Assembly: GCA_003489345.1 (NCBI GenBank) | Contig: DNIT01000035.1 | Location: 12,989 to 23,089 of the forward strand | DNA: 10,101 nucleotides | Direction of reading: 5' to 3' | Origin: Pelotomaculum sp. | Lineage (GTDB): Bacteria > Bacillota > Desulfotomaculia > Desulfotomaculales > Pelotomaculaceae | Shown: positions 1-7,369 of the stretch, piece after piece | Position numbering within the stretch: the stretch's first letter is position 1 | Layout: the number at the start of each line of letters is the position of its first letter | Position numbers and translations under genes: made by a program | The notes under the pieces: generated by a model | What the model saw: only the letters and a program-made list of their open reading frames with translations | Told to the model about the DNA's origin: nothing | The model's database searches: none

Positions 1-807
1 TTAGCCGACCGGCCGCGGTTCCGCCAGGAACCGCCGCGCAGACGGACCGGCAGCCGTGACGTCCAGCAGCGTGAAGAAGTCATACGATTTGAAATCACGG
101 TCGAAGTAAGGTTCGCCGCACAGCCGGCTGCCGCTGCGCAGATAAAACTGCAAAATGGGAGGTATGAGCCGTCTCACTGCGTCATCAGACAGTGGTTTGT
201 CCGCCGGTTTGAGATGGCCGGCGGGAACAAGCCCGGACGGCAGCGGGTGAACGCGCAAGGAATCAGGCGAGAAATGACGGGCCCGGAAATACTGATACAG
301 CGCAGCCAATTCATGGGAGGGCAGGGCAGGCACGCAGGAACAGCCAAACAAGTACCGGATTTCCGCCTGCCGTAGGTAGACGGCCATGCCCCGCCATAAT
401 AAGGCAAATACCGCGCTGCGACGGTGCCCGCGCGCCACACAGGACCGGCCGATTTCCAGTTTCCGGCCCGCCAGTCGCAAAATGGCGTCCATTTCAAATT
501 CCTGCCGGGCATAGTAATCACCTGTTGCCGACGGGTTGAGCCGGTATGTGGCCACCACTTGCCCCGTATCCCGCGCTTGAACGATCATATGGTCGCACAG
601 CGGATCAAACCGGTCGGTGTCAAGCCCCGACGGATGCGGGTCGCCCAACAGCTCCCGCCGGAACACTTCGTGGCGGAGCCGCAACGCCTCCTCCATTTCC
701 GCCCGGGTTTCAGCCGTTTTCACAATATACAGGCTGGTTTCAAGTTTCACGTTCCAGCGCGGCCGGACAGCCTTTGCCCATAGACCGTCTAGTGCATACG
801 GAACCAT
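1..807 (-). CDS. GNAT-family N-acyltransferase, OlsB/FeeM-like (COG3176 type)
   Basis: The 268-residue product probably transfers a fatty acyl group, usually from acyl-ACP, to an amine such as an amino acid; members make lyso-ornithine lipids or N-acyl amino acids. Visible family hallmarks are an LRHEVF segment (residues 42-47), a Phe-Asp-x-Leu-Cys-Asp-His-Met-Ile-Val block (67-76), VVATYRL (84-90), EIGRSCV followed by a basic stretch and LLWRGMAVYL (118-145), YLFGCSCVP (152-160), and a C-terminal GEPYFDRDFKSYDFFTLLD block as in OlsB homologues. The frame stays open to a TTG at 834, but the ATG at 807 is preferred because GGAGG lies nine bases before it. No signal peptide or membrane helix is seen. 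The gene lies 67 bases after the tail-collar gene on the same strand, so co-transcription is possible. The acyl acceptor cannot be read from sequence; the PEP-CTERM/exosortase-associated acyltransferase subgroup is an alternative. The stop codon is at the window edge, so the gene is complete. Confidence 0.8.
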   Translation of the reverse strand: MVPYALDGLWAKAVRPRWNVKLETSLYIVKTAETRAEMEEALRLRHEVFRRELLGDPHPSGLDTDRFDPLCDHMIVQARDTGQVVATYRLNPSATGDYYARQEFEMDAILRLAGRKLEIGRSCVARGHRRSAVFALLWRGMAVYLRQAEIRYLFGCSCVPALPSHELAALYQYFRARHFSPDSLRVHPLPSGLVPAGHLKPADKPLSDDAVRRLIPPILQFYLRSGSRLCGEPYFDRDFKSYDFFTLLDVTAAGPSARRFLAEPRPVG

Positions 808-816
808 TCGCTTATT

Positions 817-821
817 CCTCC
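817..821 (-). promoter_or_regulatory. Ribosome binding site that sets the acyltransferase start
   Basis: GGAGG on the minus strand lies nine bases before the ATG at 807. It argues for that ATG over the in-frame TTG at 834, which lies on the upstream side of this site and would place it inside the coding region. Confidence 0.75.
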
Positions 822-874
822 TTGCCGTTTGCAATGGTTTGGCGCCACCCTCATGTCCTCAGACTTCCTCCCTC

Positions 875-1120
875 TTATTTGCCCTGAAGTTTGGGCAGCT
901 CTCCTTCCACAGCAATGCAATAAACCAAGCCAGCCGGCGCTTTTTCCCTTAAATCAGGCAGCATAAATTTAAATTTACCGTCCCGGCCGAATTTTGTCCC
1001 CAGCATCATGTATAGCTTGGGATACGTATTGATATCCAGGGACTGACCTTCACATTTCATCCAGCCTGCCGGAACATCATGATAAGCAATCAGCTTAATT
1101 TCGCCCAAGAGCTGGCTCAT
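875..1120 (-). CDS. Minimal phage tail-collar-domain protein (MdpB-like)
   Basis: The 81-residue protein is essentially one tail-collar domain (Pfam PF07484 type). It shows GEIKLIAYHDVPAGWMKCEGQ near the N-terminus, then YPKLYMMLGTKFGRDGKFKF, LPDLREKAPAG and the terminal YCIAVEGELP segment. In microcystin-dependent (MdpB-like) homologues, usually about 170-180 residues, LPDLRGR and the final IAxxGxxP element are separated by a long glycine-rich part; here they are almost joined. ATG at 1120 is chosen, with GGGATGAG directly upstream; the TTG at 1141 opens the frame further but has no binding site. A TATAAT-like box on the minus strand (1168-1173) could be its -10, but no convincing -35 is seen. 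The collar domain is found in phage tails and phage-like particles, but no other phage gene is nearby, so it is more likely a stand-alone cellular protein of unknown role. Confidence 0.75.
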   Translation of the reverse strand: MSQLLGEIKLIAYHDVPAGWMKCEGQSLDINTYPKLYMMLGTKFGRDGKFKFMLPDLREKAPAGLVYCIAVEGELPKLQGK

Positions 1121-1216
1121 CTCATCCCAGACCCTTCCCAACTAAAAACACTATACTGCCGTGAAAAATTATAGATAATGCCGTTTCTTTTTACATGTGA
1201 CAAAGATCATATCTTT

Positions 1217-1254
1217 TTAAAAAAAATAAAAACCTGCGCTTTCGTGCAGGTTTT
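1217..1254 (-). terminator. Intrinsic terminator of the LuxR-type regulator gene
   Basis: On the minus strand a perfect 9-bp stem (AAAACCTGC with GCAGGTTTT, arms 1246-1254 and 1229-1237) encloses an 8-base loop and is followed by a nearly pure U tract. It begins 18 bases after the regulator stop codon. The A-rich lower stem means it may also act weakly on the plus strand. It insulates the regulator from the collar and acyltransferase genes. Confidence 0.9.
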
Positions 1255-1272
1255 AACGCCTATGATTTTCTT

Positions 1273-4200
1273 TTATAATTGAATAATTTTCAGCTCCTTG
1301 GCCCTTAAAACCGCCTTAACCCGGTTATCCACTTCCAGTTTGGCATATATGTTGCTCAAATGATTTCTGACCGTTCCCAGAGTGATATGCAGTTTCATGC
1401 TTATCTCCGAATTTGACTTTCCTTCGGCGACCAGTTTCAATACCTCCAGCTCTCTCCCGGTAAAGAGAGAATTCTTATTGGGGGTATTTAAGACATTCTG
1501 CATATTGACGACTTCCCTGATGTTTGTTTTCTTGGACAACAGCGAAGGAATAAATCCTTTAACAAATGATAGCGTGTTATTGCCAAACCCGTCTTCACCA
1601 GCTTTTTCCAAATATAGTACACCTAGTAAAACGCCTAAGTACTTGATGGGTAGACAAGCCAGGGACAGCCTGTCTTTTTCCATCAGGTAGGAGTCGCCGG
1701 CAAATATACCGCCCGGGTGCTTTTTATCGAAAACAATTTCCGCTTCCGTCCTGGCAACATAGCGGATAATCTTATGCGGCAGGCTGCTTAAATGATTCAT
1801 ATTGATTAAATCCTGATGGACATAAGCCTGGTTGTCTTTCCTTTTTTCATATTTCAGATACATTTCACCGGACTTTTCAAAAAAAACAGCGCCATAATCA
1901 GTATAATTTTCATGGATGAGCAGGTTGAGCAGATATAGATACCCCTCATCCTCCTGCATTTTTTCTATTTTACTCAAATGGAATAAAATAGTATGCTCCG
2001 CTTTTTTTCCGCTGTCTTCTCCATCCACCCCGGGCTGCCGGGAGGCTCCCTCTTCATGACGTACCGGCTCCCATTCCAGTCCCATATTTTTCGCGATTAA
2101 ATCGCCGATATAGATGGCTCCCCACTTCTTATACAAGTTTACAGCCTCTGTCCCGTAAAACCTTGCCAGTTTGCGATTAGCACCGTGATATTTTGCCGCC
2201 AGCAGGTTGGCCAGCGCTTCCAACGGTATATTGCCCTGTCCCCCCGCAAAATCCATGGCCTCCTGGTACAGTTTATCCGGAGACTTGCCCCTGGCGAACA
2301 TAGCGTCATATTCGGCTTGGGCCAGTAAATATCGCGCATAGTGGTTGTGCTTATAAATCAGGACCCAATCTTTAAGCTCTTTTAAATATTTTTTAATCAG
2401 TTTTTGATTGTGTTTTTTTTTCGCCCCATATAAGTCTTGATGCCTGGCAATTCTTACGAGCAGGCTGTAAAAAAGAAACTCCACGTTTAAGACAAACCCT
2501 TTATGCAGGCCCACTTTGGGCGCTATATCCTCCGCCAGGCGATAGGCTTTTTCTATTTTCCCTTCCAGATACAGCCGCTGTAGATAAATCATATCGCCGT
2601 TCAGTTTGATTGTATCCGCAAACAAGTCCTTATTCTTATATTTTTGCTCCTCCTCCGGAAATTCCTTTTCCTCTGAAGGGGTTCCTTCCGCAAGCTGATG
2701 AATATGGTTTAAATACATGTCGTAAATACAACGGGTAAGATAATGCTCCAGCCTTTTTTGTTTTTTTTGGCAATGGCGAATGTACCGTTTCAGTTCAGTT
2801 AATGGCGCCCCCATCACGTATTTCGTGATAATTGTAAATGTTATGGCATAGCTGCCGTATAAGAACGCCCCTTCCTTTTCCCCTTCCTCAATGGATTTTT
2901 CCAGGCAGCCGATCGTGTCCCCCAGCGGGTTTGACCAGTGATGGATCAGTGCTCCCATAATACAGTAGGCCGCGGATTTTGAAGAAGCGTTTTGGGATTG
3001 CTGCAAGAGCGCAAGGGCAACGTCTTCAAGCTGTTTACCCTTTTTATGGTCTTTCAGGATGTGGAAGAGGACATAGCAATACGTGGCATAGGCTACAGGC
3101 GAATAATCGGAATCTCCGTGTTTTACAGAAAGAATCGCTAATTTTAAGGCAATCATGACGGATGTTTGATCATTCACGCGGTTGGCGGAAGGAGCCATAA
3201 TTGTTAAGGTTTCTAAGATACGCAGCAGTCTTTGATCCGTTATAACAGGAGCATTTTTCAGCTGTTTGATTTTCTTATCGCGAAACAACAGCTTGCATTG
3301 AATCAAGTCGGCAATTAAATATTTCAGAGCAAGCTTAAGGTTTAAATGGGCAAGTATTTCCAGGCCCAGCTTCATTACCTTTTCAAAGTCGCCATTGCAA
3401 GCGGAAAGGTTTATATACTTACTTTTTATCTTGATCAGATTTTCTGTTTCCGGATATTTTGCCATGAGCGCTTCAAATCTTTGTTTTGCTTCCTCAACCC
3501 TCTCGCAGATAAACTGGCACTCCCCCAGCTCCAGATGAACACTGAGCGAAAGGCCGCTTTTTTCTTCTTGGTCACAAGAGAGAAGCAAGTCGGCACAACA
3601 CGCAAAAATAGCAAGCGCCTGTTCTACCGCGGTTGTTTGCCTGGCCGTAACGCCGGCCTGGTAAAGCTCGTCAATCCATTTTTTGGTCTTGTCCTGCTTC
3701 AGCAAATGCCTGTCCACCCTTAACAGATGCGAGGCTATGATCAGACTGTTGCTTGCCGCAAATGTTTTGCCTTTCATATCCGTCAATGTCCCGGCAATAT
3801 GGTAATGAATTTTGGATTTTTCTTCAGAATTCAAATTTTCATACGTCAGTTTTAAGACAATATCGTGCGCAAAGTTGTAGTTGCATTCAGCCTGCAACCG
3901 ATTGTCCTGTACTGTTTTTACCAGCAAATAATTTTTGCACAACCTGTCCAGTTGATTGTTCAATAAAACATCTTCCGTACCGGTTAAAATTCTCAATAGC
4001 TCAATCTTTATTTTGCCCCCATAGCAGGCTATAAGTTCCAGAAGCTTCTTGTCTGCATCTTGCAATCCCTCTATTTGCTCCCTAACAAGCTGCTCCATGT
4101 CGGCAGGCAAATTTAAATTTTCCATTTCGTCAAATTGTACCAGCCATTTTTTGTTTGGATCAGAGTAAGAAAGAACATTCTCCCGGAGGAACAGTCTTAG

Positions 4201-5082
4201 AATTCTATTTATATTAAATGGATTGCCAAGGGTCAAACCGTATAATATTCTGATTAAATAATCTTGATGCTCTATATTCCGCTCAAAAATCAGCTGAACA
4301 TATTGCGCAATGTCTTCATAGGCCAGTCCTGCCAATTCAATAAAAATACTGCCGCTTTGGGGCAGTTTCCCCGGGTTCAGGCGTGCTTTGCCATGCTCAT
4401 TATCCCTATAGGCAAGCACCAGTTGCAGATTAAAAAAATCATAATCCTTGCAGAGGGCCTCGATAACATTGAGCGAGAGGGTATCGGCCCATTGCAAATC
4501 ATCAATGAATACGATCAGTGGAAACAGTGCTGTGGATGCAATTTCCAAAAAACGGTGAACGGCTTTCCTGACCTTGTATTTAAGCTGTTCCAGGCTATCC
4601 GTATGAACAGCTTTGTGAGCTCCTAACAAAATTCCCGCATAAGGGCAGATCGATAGTATGATTGCCGAGTCGGTACCCAGTTTTTGGATACAATCATTTT
4701 TTATGTGCTTTAAGGATTGCGTGGGCAAGGTTAGAATATGTCTTACCGTCTGCTCAATAACTTCTGCAATAGCGCCAAGTGGATTTTTGTCATATTGCCT
4801 GCATTTGCCGTAAACATATGTTGCATTGCCGCTAATAAACAGGCCGGCGGCATACTCGACGAAAAATGTTTTACCAATACCAGGTTTGCCGGAAACGACG
4901 CTTAATCCCATCCCTCCTTCCAAAACACGGTCGAATTGTTTTTTAAAGCATTCTATTTCGTTATTTCGGCCGACTATAGTTTTGTTGATTCTTTCTTCAA
5001 TGATGTACTTGACATCCTTTGCATTGCTATCAAAAGTTTCTTTTATTTTGTTCGTCACCAATACCTCACTCAGTTTCCTCAC
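1273..5082 (-). CDS. Giant LuxR-family regulator: AAA/STAND-type ATPase, GAF-like and LuxR HTH domains
   Basis: This 1269-residue cytoplasmic protein is a large ATP-binding LuxR-type transcription regulator (COG3899/MalT-like logic). Residues about 35-300 form the NTPase: a VGRNNEI entry motif, Walker A GKPGIGKT (65-72), Walker B with FIDDLQWAD (192-200), LVLAYRDNE (221-229) and GNPFNINRIL (286-295). The YNFAHDIVLKLTYENL segment (402-417) is typical of this ATPase family. A long helical, TPR-like region follows. Residues about 1050-1185 look like a GAF sensor domain, ending in GVLLGVLYLEKAGEDGFG. The last 65 residues are a LuxR helix-turn-helix (TGRELEVLKLVAEGKSNSEI, then TVRNHLSNIYAKL). No N-terminal kinase domain is present, unlike many kinase-ATPase-GAF relatives. 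The start is GTG with only a weak AGAAGAG site; GTG at 5058, behind GAGG, is an alternative. The gene is AT-rich, single, ends at a strong terminator and is divergent from the membrane protein gene, a possible target. The activating signal is unknown. Confidence 0.9.
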   Translation of the reverse strand: MRKLSEVLVTNKIKETFDSNAKDVKYIIEERINKTIVGRNNEIECFKKQFDRVLEGGMGLSVVSGKPGIGKTFFVEYAAGLFISGNATYVYGKCRQYDKNPLGAIAEVIEQTVRHILTLPTQSLKHIKNDCIQKLGTDSAIILSICPYAGILLGAHKAVHTDSLEQLKYKVRKAVHRFLEIASTALFPLIVFIDDLQWADTLSLNVIEALCKDYDFFNLQLVLAYRDNEHGKARLNPGKLPQSGSIFIELAGLAYEDIAQYVQLIFERNIEHQDYLIRILYGLTLGNPFNINRILRLFLRENVLSYSDPNKKWLVQFDEMENLNLPADMEQLVREQIEGLQDADKKLLELIACYGGKIKIELLRILTGTEDVLLNNQLDRLCKNYLLVKTVQDNRLQAECNYNFAHDIVLKLTYENLNSEEKSKIHYHIAGTLTDMKGKTFAASNSLIIASHLLRVDRHLLKQDKTKKWIDELYQAGVTARQTTAVEQALAIFACCADLLLSCDQEEKSGLSLSVHLELGECQFICERVEEAKQRFEALMAKYPETENLIKIKSKYINLSACNGDFEKVMKLGLEILAHLNLKLALKYLIADLIQCKLLFRDKKIKQLKNAPVITDQRLLRILETLTIMAPSANRVNDQTSVMIALKLAILSVKHGDSDYSPVAYATYCYVLFHILKDHKKGKQLEDVALALLQQSQNASSKSAAYCIMGALIHHWSNPLGDTIGCLEKSIEEGEKEGAFLYGSYAITFTIITKYVMGAPLTELKRYIRHCQKKQKRLEHYLTRCIYDMYLNHIHQLAEGTPSEEKEFPEEEQKYKNKDLFADTIKLNGDMIYLQRLYLEGKIEKAYRLAEDIAPKVGLHKGFVLNVEFLFYSLLVRIARHQDLYGAKKKHNQKLIKKYLKELKDWVLIYKHNHYARYLLAQAEYDAMFARGKSPDKLYQEAMDFAGGQGNIPLEALANLLAAKYHGANRKLARFYGTEAVNLYKKWGAIYIGDLIAKNMGLEWEPVRHEEGASRQPGVDGEDSGKKAEHTILFHLSKIEKMQEDEGYLYLLNLLIHENYTDYGAVFFEKSGEMYLKYEKRKDNQAYVHQDLINMNHLSSLPHKIIRYVARTEAEIVFDKKHPGGIFAGDSYLMEKDRLSLACLPIKYLGVLLGVLYLEKAGEDGFGNNTLSFVKGFIPSLLSKKTNIREVVNMQNVLNTPNKNSLFTGRELEVLKLVAEGKSNSEISMKLHITLGTVRNHLSNIYAKLEVDNRVKAVLRAKELKIIQL

Positions 5083-5116
5083 TCTCTTCTTTCAAAGCCC
5101 TCGCTGTAATCTAAAT

Positions 5117-5144
5117 AATATAATAACTAAATAAAGTTGAGCAA
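5117..5144 (-). promoter_or_regulatory. Possible sigma-70-type promoter for the LuxR-type regulator
   Basis: On the minus strand TTGCTC (5139-5144) is followed after 16 bases by TATATT (5117-5122). It lies about 35 bases before the GTG start in a very AT-rich stretch, so chance matches are likely. Confidence 0.35.
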
Positions 5145-5189
5145 TTAATATTTAACTGATTTCTATTATTTTCATTTCGGTTTTTAAGG

Positions 5190-5246
5190 TTCCCTGGCAG
5201 GGAAGACTCTCAGGCTGAGTTTCCTTAGTGACCTGGTCTTTTTTTT
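5190..5246 (+). promoter_or_regulatory. Structured intergenic element with alternative hairpins and a T tract
   Basis: This is a GC-richer island in an AT-rich intergenic region. Hairpin A is a perfect 6-bp stem, TTCCCT/AGGGAA with a GGC loop (5190-5204). AGGGAA (5199-5204) can instead pair with TTCCTT (5221-5226), with ACTC/GAGT (5206-5209 and 5217-5220) continuing the helix past one bulged G. The two folds exclude each other. Eight T follow at 5239-5246, 12 bases after the second fold. This could be an attenuator, a poor terminator or a small RNA upstream of the membrane protein gene. It matches no riboswitch class I recognise. No clear upstream plus-strand promoter is seen, so transcription of the element is unproven. 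Confidence 0.35.
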
Positions 5247-5271
5247 AATCCTAACACAGATAGTGATGTCG

Positions 5272-5277
5272 TATAAT
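5272..5277 (+). promoter_or_regulatory. Possible -10 box for the membrane protein gene
   Basis: A perfect TATAAT lies 68 bases before the ATG at 5346. The region 15-17 bases upstream has no good -35, and there is no extended -10 TGn. If used, transcription would begin downstream of the structured element. Confidence 0.3.
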
Positions 5278-5333
5278 AGATTGCTTCAAGCTGTACAAAC
5301 TAAACACCGGAGAAAAACTGTTACGTGCTGGCC

Positions 5334-5339
5334 GGAGGT
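5334..5339 (+). promoter_or_regulatory. Ribosome binding site that sets the membrane protein start
   Basis: GGAGGT lies six bases before the ATG at 5346. It rules against the in-frame GTG at 5325, which lies upstream of this site. Confidence 0.85.
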
Positions 5340-5345
5340 AAATAT

Positions 5346-5918
5346 ATGTATTTAGAAGCAAAAACCAGAAATTTTATTAGCGTTGCTTTTTTTGTAATAC
5401 AATTTGGTATTATTTTTGCTCTGATAAGCACCGGGAAATTAGACTATATCCGAGATGTAACATTTATCACGGTCATTGCAGCAGTATATATTTTCTTAGA
5501 AGTTAAATACAGCATATCCGTTAGTAATTACATTAGAGTTTGTTTGGTACTCGTAATATTGGTCCATGAGGTCGGTGGAAAAATTTTTGAACTATATCTC
5601 CGGTCAGCTATGTTTGATAAATACCTGCATATATTTGGTATTTACTCCCTGGTCCTTTTTGCCTATGCTGTCCTGCAGCAGTTCATGGGAATATCTTTTA
5701 AATCCAGCCTGAATAAATTCATTTTTCTAACCCTGGTTGGCATTAGTTTGGGCGCAATTTTTGAAATACTTGAATTCATGTCGGATATAATAATTCAACC
5801 AAAACTCCCAAACCAAAAGGACCTGACGGATACTAATTTAGATCTAATCGCCGATTGCGCCGGCGCCTTAATAGCAGCATTTCATGTTGCAATTATGCCG
5901 CTAACGCAGCGCCGATAG
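5346..5918 (+). CDS. Six-helix integral membrane protein, YjdF/DUF2238-like
   Basis: The 190-residue product has about six hydrophobic segments (near 9-28, 38-52, 63-79, 94-113, 123-146 and 168-187) and short polar links. Charged residues sit in or beside membrane helices: HE (74-75), FDKYLH (90-95), EILEF (140-144) and DTNLDLIADCAGAL (162-175). The D-x-x-x-H, E-x-x-E and DTxxDLIxxxxGA pattern resembles the YjdF/DUF2238 inner membrane family, whose function is unknown to me. There is no signal peptide apart from the first helix. The gene is divergent from the giant regulator, so control by it is plausible but not shown. The 211-base gap to the methyltransferase gene makes a shared operon uncertain, and no terminator is evident after the stop. 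A diverged VanZ-like protein is an alternative. Confidence 0.7.
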   Translation: MYLEAKTRNFISVAFFVIQFGIIFALISTGKLDYIRDVTFITVIAAVYIFLEVKYSISVSNYIRVCLVLVILVHEVGGKIFELYLRSAMFDKYLHIFGIYSLVLFAYAVLQQFMGISFKSSLNKFIFLTLVGISLGAIFEILEFMSDIIIQPKLPNQKDLTDTNLDLIADCAGALIAAFHVAIMPLTQRR

Positions 5919-6044
5919 AAAATTGCATAACCAATAAATAAGGCTCACCGGCGTATTATATTCGGAGTCTTACACATTTATAGTCAACCACTCACAAGGT
6001 ATTTCCTTAACCCGTGTCGAAAACCCTTAACAGGAGGGATCGCC

Positions 6045-6146
6045 TTGCTATTCGGTTCTAAAATCATGAAAAAAACATTAAGGAGAACCAGCACGTTGAA
6101 TAGTTTTAAATTTTCTAAGACAGTAAGGGATGAATATGAAATCTAA
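6045..6146 (+). CDS. Possible small basic ORF overlapping the methyltransferase start
   Basis: A 33-codon TTG-start frame follows a good AGGAGG site (6032-6037) with a 7-base spacer. It ends at a TAA inside the first codons of the methyltransferase gene, which would allow translational coupling. In-frame ATG (6066) and TTG (6096, behind AAGGAG) starts also exist. The peptide is Lys/Arg-rich near its middle and has no recognisable similarity. It may be a leader peptide, a degraded gene remnant or chance. Confidence 0.2.
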   Translation: MLFGSKIMKKTLRRTSTLNSFKFSKTVRDEYEI

Positions 6147-7353
6147 TGGAGACCAACTCATTGTGCTTTCCTGGACAGGAAAATACGATGATATTGATGT
6201 TAAACCAGGTGTATTGCTTTATGATAATGAAAGAAGCTATGGAGACCAAAACACCAAGAATCTTCTGATACACGGCGATAATCTTCTCGTGCTTAAGACT
6301 CTTGAATTGGAATATGCCGGAAAAGTAAAATGTATTTACATCGACCCTCCTTATAACAGCCAAATAGTATTTGAACATTATAGTGATAAAATGGAACATA
6401 CGAAGTGGCTTAGATTAATGAAGGCAAGACTTGAAATTCTTAGAGTACTGCTATCCGGCGACGGTGTGATATTTGTCCAGATTGATAATAGAGAGCTCCA
6501 TTATCTGAAAGTAATTATGGATGAAATTTTCGGACGGCAAAATTACAGAAATTCTATTATAGTGAACAGTAGCACGAAAAAACCAACCGTTCAACATGAT
6601 ACTGTCGAACGGTTGAATACTGGCTATGATACGATTTTAATGTATTCAAAAGAGGAAGACCTACGAATACCAAATCCATTTATCGAAGTCGATAATCAGA
6701 AAAATTCGGGTTCATGGCATAGCCTTTGGCATAGTACGAACAATCCAGTGTATAGATTTGAATTATTTGGTATCACACCAAAGCAAGGTGAATGGCGTTG
6801 GAGTGAACGTAGAACATTTAAAGCTATTGATAATTACGTCAAGCTAGAGCGTTATATGGATTGTTATACATTTGATTATGATAATCAAGATGATTTCGAC
6901 TTTCATTACAAACAATATTTGGAACGAAACAATTTATCGGTGAAGGATTTTGAAGTTGTAAAGCTGAATATGAATAGTAAACCGGTATATTACATTCCTC
7001 CGTCAAATAAAGTATTTCTTAGTGAAAATTGGATGGATTTAAAAGTTAATGGCGATCTAACCGACTTTGAAACTGAGTGCAACGAATTTATATTATTTAG
7101 GATTCTGGATTGGATTTCTAGCCCAGGGGATCTTGTTCTCGATGCCTTTCTCGGTTCAGGTACAACCGCTGCTGTAGCGCAAAAAATGGAGCGCCGCTGG
7201 ATAGGTATTGAGTCAGGTGAGCAGTGCTATATACATTGTATTTCTCGCATAAAGGCTGTTATTGACGGAAAACAGGACGGAATATCAAAAGCCGTTAGTT
7301 GGAATGGAGGGGGCGGCTACAAATTTATGGAGCTTGCACCTATGAAAGATTGA
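6136..7353 (+). CDS. Beta-class DNA methyltransferase, type III Mod-like, probably C-terminally truncated
   Basis: The 405-residue product is predicted to methylate adenine-N6 (less likely cytosine-N4) in DNA using SAM. Motif IV DPPY is at 70-73. Next comes the Mod-like block LLSGDGVIFVQIDNRELHYL with MDEIFGRQNY, and motif I AFLGSGTTAAVA lies near the C-terminus (337-348); motif IV before motif I is the beta-class order. The end, GISKAV followed by WNGGGGYKFMELAP, matches type III Mod proteins, which normally run on well past this point; here a stop follows three residues later, so a C-terminal part is probably missing. The usual FETEKPE just before motif I reads FETECNE (311-317), losing the conserved Lys-Pro. 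ATG 6136 is preferred because AAGGG sits seven bases before it; ATG 6130 is too close. The gene is AT-rich compared with its right neighbours. No restriction subunit is recognisable nearby. Activity and target site are unknown. Confidence 0.85.
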   Translation: MKSNGDQLIVLSWTGKYDDIDVKPGVLLYDNERSYGDQNTKNLLIHGDNLLVLKTLELEYAGKVKCIYIDPPYNSQIVFEHYSDKMEHTKWLRLMKARLEILRVLLSGDGVIFVQIDNRELHYLKVIMDEIFGRQNYRNSIIVNSSTKKPTVQHDTVERLNTGYDTILMYSKEEDLRIPNPFIEVDNQKNSGSWHSLWHSTNNPVYRFELFGITPKQGEWRWSERRTFKAIDNYVKLERYMDCYTFDYDNQDDFDFHYKQYLERNNLSVKDFEVVKLNMNSKPVYYIPPSNKVFLSENWMDLKVNGDLTDFETECNEFILFRILDWISSPGDLVLDAFLGSGTTAAVAQKMERRWIGIESGEQCYIHCISRIKAVIDGKQDGISKAVSWNGGGGYKFMELAPMKD

Positions 7354-7369
7354 GGAACACTTTAAGTCT

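Noticed and set aside
875..1120. A prophage or phage-tail-like particle cluster around the tail-collar gene
   Set aside because: No other structural, lysis, integrase or portal gene is present in the window.
1121..1141. TTG start for the tail-collar protein at 1141
   Set aside because: No ribosome binding site precedes it, and homologues begin close to the LGEI segment, fitting the ATG at 1120.
1341..1356. Sigma-54-like -24/-12 match on the plus strand (TGGCAT, ATATG, TTGCT)
   Set aside because: The GG-to-GC spacing is right, but it lies antisense inside the conserved HTH-coding end of the regulator, with no plus-strand gene downstream. Probably chance.
5206..5214. ACTCTCAGG string resembling part of a glycine riboswitch
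   Set aside because: The other conserved parts of that riboswitch (GGAGAG and the ACCGAAGG-like block) are absent, so the short match is coincidental.
6115..6399. Minus-strand 94-codon frame opposite the methyltransferase start
   Set aside because: It is a shadow of the methyltransferase gene, with no binding site and no recognisable protein features.
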